DNA from: CAVVGZ01 sp963841845 | GTDB lineage: Bacteria; Chloroflexota; Anaerolineae; Anaerolineales; Anaerolineaceae | DNA: 64,000 nucleotides | NCBI GenBank assembly: GCA_963841845.1 | Contig: CAWJEG010000012.1 | Location: forward strand, 1-64,000 | Direction of reading: 5' to 3' | In this document: positions 44,580 through 53,335 of the stretch, piece by piece | Numbering within the stretch: the first letter of the stretch is position 1 | Layout: each line of letters begins with the position of its first letter | The notes under the pieces: generated by a model | Told to the model about the DNA's origin: nothing | Databases searched by the model: none | The model's input: only the letters and a program-made list of their open reading frames with translations | Position numbers and translations under genes: made by a program

Positions 44580-45647
44580 TCAGCTTTTCAGGAATTCATC
44601 CAAAGATTCTTTGCTAATGCGGAAGGCATTTCCAATCTTCTTGGCTTTTAATGAACCTGAATTTATTGCCGCAACCACATCCTCCTCAGAAACCCGGAGA
44701 TAAGTTGCTGCTTCGCCTGGTGTCATTACGGGAGGAGTCGATGGGGCTGGCCCGCTACCCGATGGGGTTGATCCACCTCCCGATGGTTGACCGCCAGCAG
44801 CTCCAGTCATCCCCTGCAGAGATTGGTTAATAATATTTCCAACACCGATCCCGGCCCCAATGCCCGCAGTCAGTCCTGCCCCGCCGCTTGGGTTTTGGGC
44901 TGCTTCCCGTAATGCATCGGCAGCTTGAAGCTGGGTGTAGGTTTGCATATCCAACATACCCATTTGCCGCAGTTCCTCAGCGGATTTTTCAGACGGTTTC
45001 AGGCTTGCGATATAGAATGAACGAAGGAACATTCCCAATGCCAGGAAATCATCCTGGGCTTTTGCATTTACACCGGCACCGATTTCTTCAGTAAGACCGA
45101 TTAGATCCACCACACTTTTTGCCTTAGTGGTCTCACCAAGCAAATCCGCCAGTTTTGATAGGAGCATCGTTCGCAAACGGTTTTCAATTTCGCTGGTCCG
45201 GTAAGATCCCTGAGCGCCGACAACCTGAGTAATAAACATCTGGGGATCGTCTATTTGGAAACTATATGTACCAAATCCTTGTAAGAGAGCAACACCGAGT
45301 CCCATTCCGGGATTGCGGACAATGATGGGTTGTGGGGTACCCCATTTCCGGTCTACAAACTCTTTCATTGACACAAAATATATTTCAGCAGTGAAAGGCG
45401 TGCGTTCATTAAATACTTTACCAATCAAATTAACCAGCAATGGTATGTTAGCGGTGACGATTGTATGTCTTCCGGGGCCAAAACTATCCAATGCTTTCCC
45501 GTCCCTGAAGAAAACCGCTCGCTGTGATTCCCTTACAATGACCTGAGAACCGATTCGCAGATCGGCAATTCCGGTTTCTGGGAAGCGATGGACTATTTCA
45601 TCCTGCATCTCACTTGGATATTCGATAACATCAAAAACCCTGGCCAT
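44580..45647 (-). CDS. SPFH-domain protein with C-terminal excisionase-type HTH
   Basis: 355 residues. The N-terminal 220 residues are an SPFH (YdjI/virion-core-like) domain: GSQVIVRESQRAVFFRDG, FGPGRHTIVTANIPLLVN, IVRNPGMGLGVALLQGFGTY. A Gly/Ala-rich stretch and a Pro/Ser/Gly linker follow (GAGIGVGNIINQ; GSTPSGSGPAPSTPP). The end is an excisionase-family helix-turn-helix, MTPGEAATYLRVSEEDVVAA with KKIGNAFRISKESLDEFL. Relatives usually end with a zinc ribbon or short helical tail. GGAGAGGTAATT precedes the start. It is co-transcribed with the gene at 45691. Confidence 0.82.
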   Translation of the reverse strand: MARVFDVIEYPSEMQDEIVHRFPETGIADLRIGSQVIVRESQRAVFFRDGKALDSFGPGRHTIVTANIPLLVNLIGKVFNERTPFTAEIYFVSMKEFVDRKWGTPQPIIVRNPGMGLGVALLQGFGTYSFQIDDPQMFITQVVGAQGSYRTSEIENRLRTMLLSKLADLLGETTKAKSVVDLIGLTEEIGAGVNAKAQDDFLALGMFLRSFYIASLKPSEKSAEELRQMGMLDMQTYTQLQAADALREAAQNPSGGAGLTAGIGAGIGVGNIINQSLQGMTGAAGGQPSGGGSTPSGSGPAPSTPPVMTPGEAATYLRVSEEDVVAAINSGSLKAKKIGNAFRISKESLDEFLKS

Positions 45648-45690
45648 AATTACCTCTCCAATTTGTTAGAATAATTTAAAAACAAAATTA

Positions 45691-46221
45691 TCATTGGGCT
45701 TGATCTGCGGTGCCGCGAAGAACATTATCCCGGAGTTCCAATGCTGCATTGCTATCTTCAGCCACTGAAATTAGGTTCCGGATAGCAGCGGACAAACCGT
45801 CAGTCCCGATTGAACTCTCAACATTTTCCACAGCTCTTTTAAGGGCGTCGGTGGATTCCAACAACGCAAGATCATACTGGTACACTTTAGCCAGTTCAGC
45901 CTCATTGACCTGCACAGCATCAAAAAATGGTGAATAACCATATGATGCTGTCTTAATTTTTGCAGCAAATCGAAGGACTTTCAGCCTGGCTGCATCAAGA
46001 TCATCCAGGTATTCGATGGATCCAAAATTAATTAAATCCCGTTCAAGCCTGGAAATAGCCTGAAGTTGTGCTTCATACGCTTCGGCAATCGTCTCGCGGA
46101 GAATTTTATCCGATGCCCGCCTATTAACCCGTTCAACATACCCATTAAATCCAGGTAATTTTCCCAAAATCTTCTTGATAATATTCTGGGATTGGTCAAT
46201 ACTGTCATAAATATCACTCAT
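45691..46221 (-). CDS. Hypothetical helical protein paired with the SPFH gene
   Basis: 176 residues, almost entirely predicted helix, with heptad-like stretches (LRETIAEAYEAQLQAISRLE; LLESTDALKRAVENVESSIG). No signal peptide or membrane segment, no Cys. GGAGGTACC precedes the ATG. It lies 43 bases upstream of the SPFH gene in the same direction. The family is not recognised. It may be a coiled-coil partner on the SPFH scaffold. Confidence 0.7.
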   Translation of the reverse strand: MSDIYDSIDQSQNIIKKILGKLPGFNGYVERVNRRASDKILRETIAEAYEAQLQAISRLERDLINFGSIEYLDDLDAARLKVLRFAAKIKTASYGYSPFFDAVQVNEAELAKVYQYDLALLESTDALKRAVENVESSIGTDGLSAAIRNLISVAEDSNAALELRDNVLRGTADQAQ

Positions 46222-46430
46222 GGTACCTCCATTTACAGAACTTCTAAATAATTTGGTAATTTTTTCGATTTATTTAATATTATTATAGCTTTATTTAATA
46301 TCACAAACAACAAATTTCGGGTTCCAGAAAATTATTTTCCGGATAGTTATCTATCTTGAGCCATAATGTACCCTTTATTCCACTTTCTAGTTATAATTAA
46401 TACGAAATAATGATCCAGGAGGTTGCTGAA

Positions 46431-46580
46431 ATGTCATTCTCACCAAGAGAAAAAGGTCAAGGGTTAGTCGAATATGCATTAATCCTTGTTTTAATGGCTG
46501 TCGTGATTATAGTTATTCTTGCTTTACTTGGACCAGCTATCGGAAACATCATTGACGGTTTTCTAGAGTCTGTTCAATAA
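46431..46580 (+). CDS. Flp/Fap-type pilin
   Basis: 49 residues: a short basic leader (SPREKGQG) followed by LVEYALILVLMAVVIIVILA, the typical Flp-pilin pattern with Gly before the processing site and Glu at +4 or +5. AGGAGG lies 10 bases upstream. There are no tad/cpa assembly genes nearby. A GGGCAA/TTGCCC hairpin follows the stop. Confidence 0.85.
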   Translation: MSFSPREKGQGLVEYALILVLMAVVIIVILALLGPAIGNIIDGFLESVQ

Positions 46581-46705
46581 AAAATTTATGGTTGGGCAAG
46601 CAATGTTGCCCGGTCTCAATCCTTCGGTTTCAGTGCGGAGTTGTCTTTAAATCAACCACAGGCAGGTATGCTCATTAATAAATAGGTTTTTGACAAATAT
46701 TATTA

Positions 46706-47446
46706 ATGAATCCACAACCTTTTTCAGGCACTCTATTAACCCATCCGGCATTTTTCACCGTCAGGGCATTCTGGTGTTTCATTGACTATTTATATCCCCC
46801 CAGCTGCGCTGGTTGTGGAAAAGGGGGTAACCGCTGGTGCAAAGAATGCCTTAAAAAAACCATCCTGTTTGAAAAAATGGCGCTTTGCCACATTTGTAAC
46901 AGACCAGTTCATAGTACGGGAATATGTCAATATTGTATAAACCATCAACCGGATTATGACATGCTTCGATCATGGGGGGTCTACCAGGGACCATTAAGGA
47001 ATGCGATGCATCGCCTTAAATATGAGCGTGACATTGCCCTTGGTGATACATTCGCAGTATTTCTGATCCAACTGTATAATGAATATAGATGGCCAGTTGA
47101 TATAGTTGTTCCGGTTCCATTGAGCAAGAAACGGTTTAGGGAACGAGGGTATAACCAATCTGCCTACATTGCCTTACCGGTTTCACTTGGTATAAAAAAG
47201 CCGATAACATTCAAAGCGCTCTATCGGATCAAGGAGACTAAACCACAATTTGATCTTTCCCCTGAAGAACGGTGGCAGAATGTAAATGGTGCCTTTAAAA
47301 CAAACAAGAATATTATTAACGGAAAAAATGTATTATTGATCGATGATATAACAACAACAGGCGCAACCATTAATGCCTGTGCAAAATCCATGAAGGATGC
47401 AGGAGCACTTAGTGTTCATGCATTGACGGTGTCATACGCATTGTAG
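46706..47446 (+). CDS. comF: ComF-family phosphoribosyltransferase-like protein
   Basis: 246 residues. N-terminal double zinc finger (CAGCGKGGNRWCKEC, CHICNRP, CQYC) and a C-terminal PRTase fold with VVPVPLSKKRFRERGYNQS and the PRPP loop VLLIDDITTTGATI. The family is linked to DNA uptake, but the reaction is not established. It leads a group with hpf and efp. Confidence 0.92.
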   Translation: MNPQPFSGTLLTHPAFFTVRAFWCFIDYLYPPSCAGCGKGGNRWCKECLKKTILFEKMALCHICNRPVHSTGICQYCINHQPDYDMLRSWGVYQGPLRNAMHRLKYERDIALGDTFAVFLIQLYNEYRWPVDIVVPVPLSKKRFRERGYNQSAYIALPVSLGIKKPITFKALYRIKETKPQFDLSPEERWQNVNGAFKTNKNIINGKNVLLIDDITTTGATINACAKSMKDAGALSVHALTVSYAL

Positions 47447-47506
47447 TATTGCTGGTGTATTTTTATCCGGTAAAAATTATTCTCGAAATCCAGGAGGTTC
47501 ACAATT

Positions 47507-48076
47507 ATGGCGGTCAATATGGAAATATTCACTCGCAACATGGAATTAACGGAAAAAATGAGCGACTACATAACAAAAAAAATTACAAAATTAGACCGTT
47601 TTTTAAATGATATTGACGATGTCCGCGTCGACCTGGCATATATTAAGTCCGCAAGAAGTGCATCTGATCGCCACGTTGCCCAGATAACCATTCGGGGAAA
47701 GGGATATATCCTTCGTGGAGAAGAACGTGCCATAGATATCTTCACCGCTATTGATGCAGTTATGGAGAAGATTCAAAGGCAAATTGAAAGATATAAGGGA
47801 AAAAGATCAAAAGGCAGGGGTGATGGTACACCTGCTTCCGGGTTAATTCCTGATGCGGAACCCCTAACCATGGAAGATATGGAGATAGAACCAGTAATCG
47901 CCAGGAGAAAACAGTTTATACTAACTCCCATGGACGAATTGGAAGCCATCGAACAGATGAAATTGCTGGGTCATGAAAATTTCTTCATCTTCTTTGACGG
48001 CAATACAAATTCAATTAAAGTCCTATATAAACGGCGTGATGGGACCTTTGGATTAATTGAACCCCTTCTAGGATAA
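47507..48076 (+). CDS. hpf: Long-form ribosome hibernation promoting factor
   Basis: 189 residues. N-terminal HPF/RaiA fold (MEIFTRNMELTEKMSDYITK, VDLAYIKSARSASDRHVAQI, GEERAIDIFTAIDAVMEKI) and a C-terminal dimerisation domain (KPMDELEA-like LTPMDELEAIEQMKLLGHEN; VLYKRRDGTFGLIEP). The C-terminal domain dimerises ribosomes. AGGAGG precedes the start. Confidence 0.95.
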   Translation: MAVNMEIFTRNMELTEKMSDYITKKITKLDRFLNDIDDVRVDLAYIKSARSASDRHVAQITIRGKGYILRGEERAIDIFTAIDAVMEKIQRQIERYKGKRSKGRGDGTPASGLIPDAEPLTMEDMEIEPVIARRKQFILTPMDELEAIEQMKLLGHENFFIFFDGNTNSIKVLYKRRDGTFGLIEPLLG

Positions 48077-48106
48077 AACAGACAATACGAAAGAATATTC
48101 TTTTTC

Positions 48107-48136
48107 ATGGTCCGGTAGATGATACCGGACCATTTT
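48107..48136 (+). terminator. Terminator after hpf
   Basis: ATGGTCCGGTA / TACCGGACCAT, loop GATGA, then TTTT. Perfect 11-bp stem. Confidence 0.92.
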
Positions 48137-48148
48137 AATTAGGATAAC

Positions 48149-48177
48149 TTGCGTATTAATCAGCAACACACTATAAT
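48149..48177 (+). promoter_or_regulatory. efp promoter
   Basis: TTGCGT (48149-48154), 17-base spacer, perfect TATAAT (48172-48177), 33 bases before ATG 48211. Confidence 0.7.
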
Positions 48178-48210
48178 TCCGCTCGAATTCAAATTTGATT
48201 GAGGAAAAAT

Positions 48211-48774
48211 ATGATTGATGTTAATGATTTAAGGAAGGGTGTTACCTTCGAAGCAGACGGTAACCTGTTTAAGGTATTGGATTACAGTCATAACAAACCA
48301 GGTCGTGGAAAGGCTACCATCCGAATCAAAGCCAGAAATTTGTTAACTGGGGCAACTCTTGAAAAAACCTTCAATTCCGGGGATCGAGTCCAGGATGTTA
48401 GACTGGAATATCGTAACCTTCAGTACCTTTATCATGACGGTGATATTTACTACTTCATGGATACCGAAACGTACGAGCAACCGGGTATCGACAAAGTAAT
48501 GGTTGATGATGCAGCTCATTTCCTGACCGAAGGTTTGCAGGCAAAAGTTACTTTCTACGAAAACAGACCGATCGATATAGAGCTTCCTACCACTGTGGAC
48601 CTCCGGATTGTCAGAGCTGAGGTTTCAGTACGCGGGGATACAGCCACCGGTGTTACTAAAAAAGTAGAACTTGAAACCGGATATGAAGTTGACGTACCAA
48701 ATTTTGTTAATGATGGTGATTTGATCCGAATCGATACCAGGACTGGTTCATATGTTACCCGGGTAAGTGAATAG
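48211..48774 (+). CDS. efp: Elongation factor P
   Basis: 187 residues, relieves ribosome stalling at polyproline. MIDVNDLRKGVTFEADGNLF, tip loop HNKPGRGKAT, VQDVRLEYRNLQYLYHDG, and C-terminal TGYEVDVPNFVNDGDLIRID. Arg32 stands at the loop tip where many EF-P proteins have the modified Lys. TGAGGA precedes ATG 48211; the in-frame TTG at 48199 is less likely. Confidence 0.96.
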   Translation: MIDVNDLRKGVTFEADGNLFKVLDYSHNKPGRGKATIRIKARNLLTGATLEKTFNSGDRVQDVRLEYRNLQYLYHDGDIYYFMDTETYEQPGIDKVMVDDAAHFLTEGLQAKVTFYENRPIDIELPTTVDLRIVRAEVSVRGDTATGVTKKVELETGYEVDVPNFVNDGDLIRIDTRTGSYVTRVSE

Positions 48775-48810
48775 TAATCCCGAGGATTCACCGAGTATAT
48801 TAATACGATC

Positions 48811-49164
48811 ATGCGCACACCAGCTGGATATGAATGCCCGTATTTCTATGGCAACTATCATCGGGGAAAAGAGATAGAGGAATGCCGGCTGATTGGAAAC
48901 ATCCCTCCTCCCAACAACTACACACCGGATTTATGTAAAAACTGTCCAGTTCCAAAATTTATTTTGGCAAATTCCTGTCCGAATCTGCAATATAAAGCAT
49001 TGGTCAATAACACCATTCTAAAACGCTGGCGAAAAGTGGTTATCACAGCATCTTGCAGTAAAAGCAACCAGGTCGTAAAAGAACCGCAAATTGGATGTGG
49101 TCAATGTCACCTGCTGCCATCATTTCATCTTGGGACAAATCATGAGCCTGACAATTCTGATTGA
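48811..49164 (+). CDS. Cys-rich hypothetical protein
   Basis: 117 residues. Repeated Cys motifs in ECPYFYGNYHRGKEIEECRL, LCKNCPVPKFILANSCPNLQ and GCGQCHLLP suggest metal or cluster binding. No ribosome site is evident. The C-terminal end overlaps the next gene by 23 bases, suggesting coupled translation. I do not recognise a family. Confidence 0.6.
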   Translation: MRTPAGYECPYFYGNYHRGKEIEECRLIGNIPPPNNYTPDLCKNCPVPKFILANSCPNLQYKALVNNTILKRWRKVVITASCSKSNQVVKEPQIGCGQCHLLPSFHLGTNHEPDNSD

Positions 49165-50338
49165 CCTAGATGGGACATTGTTATCTAACAACATTGATCA
49201 TTTCATTCCCGTATACTTGGAGGCGCTATCCAGGCACCTATATCCAATCCCGCCACAACTGATTATTCGGGAAATCATGTCAGCCACAAGAAAGATGTTA
49301 GAAAACCAATCCCCAGAAGACACTCTGGAAGATATATTCGATAGGCATTTTTATCCCGCAATAGGCAAAGATAAGCTTGAGCTTCGGGAAAAAATCGAAT
49401 CGTTTTATGGAGATGTATATCCTACATTGAGACAATATACATCCCAAAAACCCGGGGTAATTGAATTTATCAAAAATTCCTTCATTCGTGGGTACCAGGT
49501 AACCATAGCCACAAATCCTGTTTTTCCCCGCTCAGCAACCCATCAAAGACTATGTTGGGCAGGACTCCCCCCCGAAGATTATCCATTTTCAATTATATCG
49601 ACATATGAAACATTCCACTTCACCAAACCTTCCCCGGTATATTATGCCGAGCTATTAGGCCAGTTAGGCTGGCCAGTCGGCCCGGTTGTTATGATAGGCA
49701 ATGATATTGACATGGATATCCAACCTGCTGAATTGCTCAATATTTCGACCTATTTATTAGATGATCTTGAGCCGGAATTGGGGGAAAATTCTGAACCCAG
49801 AAGCGGGTGTGGAAATATTTCTTCACTACCACACTGGATCAACCAGGTGTCAACGATAAATTTAGATTATGTTTACCAAACTAAAGAAAGCATCCTATCG
49901 ATAATCAAGTCCACCCCTTCAGTAATTCATACAATCAACAGGGAATTGCTAAATAATCCCCGGTCATCTTCACCTCAAATCGAAGGATGGACCTTTAAAG
50001 CAATCATAGAGCATCTGGGTAATGAAGATAAAAATGTCCATATACCAGGCATTATGAATAAATTTGTATCTCCTGAAAACTATATTTTTCCGGAAACAGA
50101 GACAGATCAATGGATATCTACGGGTAAGAATCATCCGATGGATGAGATTTCCGTTTTTCATGAATATATGAAATCCAGAGGTAAATTGATCCAAATCCTT
50201 GAGAAAATTCCGGATCACGAATGGAACGGATCTTCACAATCTAATGGTTCCGGGAACGAAACGCTTATGGAATTATGTGGGATGATTGCTTCCCATGACC
50301 AGAATCATATCCGTCAATTAAAGCAAATGATCGTCTAA
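49142..50338 (+). CDS. HAD-family hydrolase fused to a DinB-like domain
   Basis: 398 residues. N-terminal HAD phosphatase: nucleophile motif LIDLDGTLL, VTIATNPVFP (motif II Thr), HFTKPSPVYY (Lys motif) and VMIGNDIDMDI (acidic motif). The C-terminal part from about residue 255 resembles DinB/YfiT proteins: TFKAIIEHLGNEDKN and the final ASHDQNHIRQLKQM (HxxxH metal site). ATG 49142 is the natural start of the HAD domain; an upstream in-frame start would lie within the preceding gene. Substrate unknown. Confidence 0.78.
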   Translation: MSLTILIDLDGTLLSNNIDHFIPVYLEALSRHLYPIPPQLIIREIMSATRKMLENQSPEDTLEDIFDRHFYPAIGKDKLELREKIESFYGDVYPTLRQYTSQKPGVIEFIKNSFIRGYQVTIATNPVFPRSATHQRLCWAGLPPEDYPFSIISTYETFHFTKPSPVYYAELLGQLGWPVGPVVMIGNDIDMDIQPAELLNISTYLLDDLEPELGENSEPRSGCGNISSLPHWINQVSTINLDYVYQTKESILSIIKSTPSVIHTINRELLNNPRSSSPQIEGWTFKAIIEHLGNEDKNVHIPGIMNKFVSPENYIFPETETDQWISTGKNHPMDEISVFHEYMKSRGKLIQILEKIPDHEWNGSSQSNGSGNETLMELCGMIASHDQNHIRQLKQMIV

Positions 50339-50433
50339 GTGATCATTGTTATCGCTCCATATATCGCGTGAACTCTTCAGAGCATCCTATATTCATATAC
50401 AAAAAATTAATACAAACGAATCGCATACGTTGG

Positions 50434-50439
50434 TATAAT
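50434..50439 (+). promoter_or_regulatory. Extended -10 box upstream of ftsH
   Basis: TGG-TATAAT; no good -35 box. 47 bases before the GTG start. Confidence 0.5.
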
Positions 50440-50486
50440 TCAATACTTCCCTATTGTTTATAAATAGCGGAGGTCAGGAGGATTAG

Positions 50487-52346
50487 GTGAATTCAAGGAA
50501 TCAATCGTATGTGATTTACCTGCTGTTATTTATAGCCATCATTTCCATGTTGGTTTATAACTTCAATTCGCAAACCAGTGGTCAAAATACAAAGACGATC
50601 AACGAAGTTGCAGCAGAGATAAATAACGGGAATATTGCCAAATTAGTCGAGGAAGAAAACAAACTTCAAATAACTTTTAAAGATGGCGCTATTTCAACTT
50701 CGAATAAAGAACCGGATGCTACACTCGTTGAGCAACTCCTCCATCTTGGGGTTCTGACAGAAAATTTATCCGAGGATAAGATTAAGATTGAAATAAAACA
50801 ACCCAGCCCATGGTTTGGGGTTCTGACAGCTGTTGGATATATACTGCCATTTCTTGTTTTTGGGGCCGTGTTTTACTTTATATTCAGGCAAGCTCAAGGC
50901 AGTAATAACGCTGCGATGTCCTTTGGAAAATCAAGGGCAAGAATGTTCAGCGGGGACCATCCAACCGTTACCTTTGAAGATGTAGCTGGTGTGGAGGAAT
51001 CCAAAAAAGAATTGGAAGAAGTGGTTGAATTTTTACGGGAACCACAAAAATTTATTGCGCTGGGCGCACGCATCCCAAAGGGTGTCTTGCTTGTTGGTCC
51101 TCCTGGAACAGGAAAAACATTACTTGCCAAAGCAGTATCTGGAGAGGCTGGGGTACCGTTTTTTTCCATCTCGGGATCTGAATTTGTAGAAATGTTCGTT
51201 GGTGTTGGCGCAAGCCGTGTCCGGGATCTTTTCGACCAGGCAAAACGCCAATCTCCATGTATTGTTTTTGTTGATGAAATCGATGCTGTGGGACGTCAAC
51301 GGGGAGCAGGGCTCGGAGGCAGCCATGATGAACGTGAACAGACCCTGAACCAGATGCTGGTTGAAATGGATGGATTCGATACAGATACGAACGTTATTAT
51401 CATGGCAGCTACAAACCGCCCCGATATTCTGGATCCTGCATTGCTTCGACCGGGTCGGTTTGACCGTCGGGTAGTCCTTGACCGGCCTGACGTGCGCGGC
51501 AGGGAGGCAATTTTAAAGGTCCACGTCAAAGGGAAACCACTTGATCCGGATGTAAATCTATCAATTATTGCACGGTCAACGCCGGGTTTTGTTGGAGCCG
51601 ATCTTGAGAACCTGGTGAACGAAGCTGCCATTTTAGCAGCCAGGCGCAACAGGCAGACAATCAGCCAACCCGAATTTGAGGAATCAATAGAAAGAGTAAT
51701 TGCCGGACCCGAGAGAAAAAGCCGCTTAATCAGTAAAGAAGAAAAACGAATTGTTGCCTATCATGAGGCAGGACACGCTGTCGTAATGAATGCAATACCT
51801 GAGGCGAATCCAGTTCATAAGGTGTCCATCATAAGTCGTGGCATGGCTGGCGGTTACACCCTCGCACTCCCTGAAGACGACCGAACCCTTATGCCAAAGA
51901 AAAAACTAATCGCTGACATGGTCGGTTTACTCGGTGGTCGTGCCGCCGAAGAGCTGGTCTTTGATGATATTACCTCCGGCGCTTCCAATGATATAGAAAG
52001 AGTTACCCAGTTGGCAAGGATGATGGTTACCCGTCTGGGTATGAGTGAATCAATGGGCCCAATGGTTTACGGGCAGAAAGAAGAATTAATATTTCTCGGA
52101 AGGGAAATATCTGAACAACGTGATTACTCCGAATCAGTTGCAGAAAAGATCGATCAAGAAGTAAGAATATTGGTTAGTGACTCTTATAATAAAGCAAAAT
52201 CTATCCTATTGGAATACAAAGGAATGTTAGATAAAGTAGCTGAGAAACTCCTCGAACAGGAGACCATTTCGAGAGAGGAATTTGAGGCAATCTTCCCCCC
52301 GCCTGTACCGAAAGTAAGCGGGACTCCTACCCTGACAAACAATTAA
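50487..52346 (+). CDS. ftsH: Membrane-bound ATP-dependent zinc metalloprotease FtsH
   Basis: 619 residues. Two membrane segments near residues 7-23 and 110-132 flank a small periplasmic domain. AAA domain with GPPGTGKTLLAKA (about residue 204), IVFVDEIDAVG, ATNRPDILDPALLRPGRFDR; protease with HEAGH (about 427) and the distal SGASNDIERVTQLAR. Starts at GTG after AGGAGG. Housekeeping quality-control protease. Confidence 0.97.
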   Translation: MNSRNQSYVIYLLLFIAIISMLVYNFNSQTSGQNTKTINEVAAEINNGNIAKLVEEENKLQITFKDGAISTSNKEPDATLVEQLLHLGVLTENLSEDKIKIEIKQPSPWFGVLTAVGYILPFLVFGAVFYFIFRQAQGSNNAAMSFGKSRARMFSGDHPTVTFEDVAGVEESKKELEEVVEFLREPQKFIALGARIPKGVLLVGPPGTGKTLLAKAVSGEAGVPFFSISGSEFVEMFVGVGASRVRDLFDQAKRQSPCIVFVDEIDAVGRQRGAGLGGSHDEREQTLNQMLVEMDGFDTDTNVIIMAATNRPDILDPALLRPGRFDRRVVLDRPDVRGREAILKVHVKGKPLDPDVNLSIIARSTPGFVGADLENLVNEAAILAARRNRQTISQPEFEESIERVIAGPERKSRLISKEEKRIVAYHEAGHAVVMNAIPEANPVHKVSIISRGMAGGYTLALPEDDRTLMPKKKLIADMVGLLGGRAAEELVFDDITSGASNDIERVTQLARMMVTRLGMSESMGPMVYGQKEELIFLGREISEQRDYSESVAEKIDQEVRILVSDSYNKAKSILLEYKGMLDKVAEKLLEQETISREEFEAIFPPPVPKVSGTPTLTNN

Positions 52347-52356
52347 TAAACCACAG

Positions 52357-52388
52357 AAGCGAGGATGGGAAACCCATCCTCGCTTTAT
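52357..52388. terminator. Bidirectional terminator between ftsH and miaA
   Basis: AAGCGAGGATGGG / CCCATCCTCGCTT with an AAA loop, then TATTTT. It slightly overlaps the miaA stop codon on the minus strand. Confidence 0.93.
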
Positions 52389-53335
52389 TTTCCGGGAAGC
52401 AGCCAGTTTTCCTTTTGGCCAATAAGGACAGCAATCTCATCCAATATCCCTTCCCTAAAATCCAGCCAATGTATACGGGGATCGTCAGGCTTAAACCAGT
52501 TAGCTTGTCTGCGGACGAACTGGCGGGTCAATCGTTTCATGAGTTGGATAGACTCTTCCAGTGTAGTCCATCCCTTTAAATAATATATTATTTGCTCGTA
52601 ACCAATCGCCGAAAATGCGGGTAAATCTTCCATATACCCGGCCTTTAATAATGATTTAACTTCAGCAACAAGCCCCTTATCCATCATTTCATCGATCCTC
52701 TGATCAATTAATTGATAGAGTTCCTCCCGTGGTCTTTTTAAGCCGATTATTAATATACTATAGCGTGTGCCTGTTTTTTGTTTTTGCGAAGAAAACTTTT
52801 CTCCGGTTGAAAAAATCACTTCCAAGGCGCGCAAGGTGCGCCTGACATTCCGCTTATCGATAGATCGCGCAGCATCAGAATCAATATGTGAAAGACGCAT
52901 GTGCAATCCATCTCCGCCAATTTCCTTCGTCCATGATTCCAATGCATGTCTAAGATTTTCATCTGGTTCCCGTCCTGGTGGTACCCATCCCTCCAATAAT
53001 GCTGTGATATATTGCCCGGTTCCTCCTACAATTATTGGAAGTCTATTTCGCGAATGAATGGCATCGATTACCATACCTGCTTCTTGCTGGTATTGCGCCA
53101 GACTCCACTGTTTATCCGGTGTGGAGACATCAATTAAATGGTGAGGTATTGCTTGCATTTCATGAGCATTCGGTTTGGCAGTCCCAATATCCATCCCGAT
53201 ATAAAACAACCGTGAATCAGCAGATACAACTTCGCCCATAAATTTATTGGCGAGAAGAATCGAAATAGCGGTCTTTCCCACTCCAGTCGGACCGATGATC
53301 ATCAGTATTGGTTTGGGAACATCAGGGATGGACAT
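52385..53335 (-). CDS. miaA: tRNA dimethylallyltransferase
   Basis: Adds the isopentenyl group to A37 of tRNAs. 316 residues from ATG 53335: P-loop MIIGPTGVGKTAISILLAN, SADSRLFYIGMDIGTAKP, HHLIDVSTPDKQWSLAQYQ, VGGTGQYITALLEGW, RNVRRTLRALEV and a C-terminal LTRQFVRRQANWF. The longer ORF start at 53416 overlaps yraN and is not conserved-looking. It uses DMAPP, which the fni product supplies. Confidence 0.95.
   Translation of the reverse strand: MSIPDVPKPILMIIGPTGVGKTAISILLANKFMGEVVSADSRLFYIGMDIGTAKPNAHEMQAIPHHLIDVSTPDKQWSLAQYQQEAGMVIDAIHSRNRLPIIVGGTGQYITALLEGWVPPGREPDENLRHALESWTKEIGGDGLHMRLSHIDSDAARSIDKRNVRRTLRALEVIFSTGEKFSSQKQKTGTRYSILIIGLKRPREELYQLIDQRIDEMMDKGLVAEVKSLLKAGYMEDLPAFSAIGYEQIIYYLKGWTTLEESIQLMKRLTRQFVRRQANWFKPDDPRIHWLDFREGILDEIAVLIGQKENWLLPGK

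Noticed and set aside
46590..46612. GGGCAA/TTGCCC hairpin after the pilin as a terminator
   Set aside because: There is no T-run after the stem; it may be a weak or processing hairpin, so it is not listed separately.
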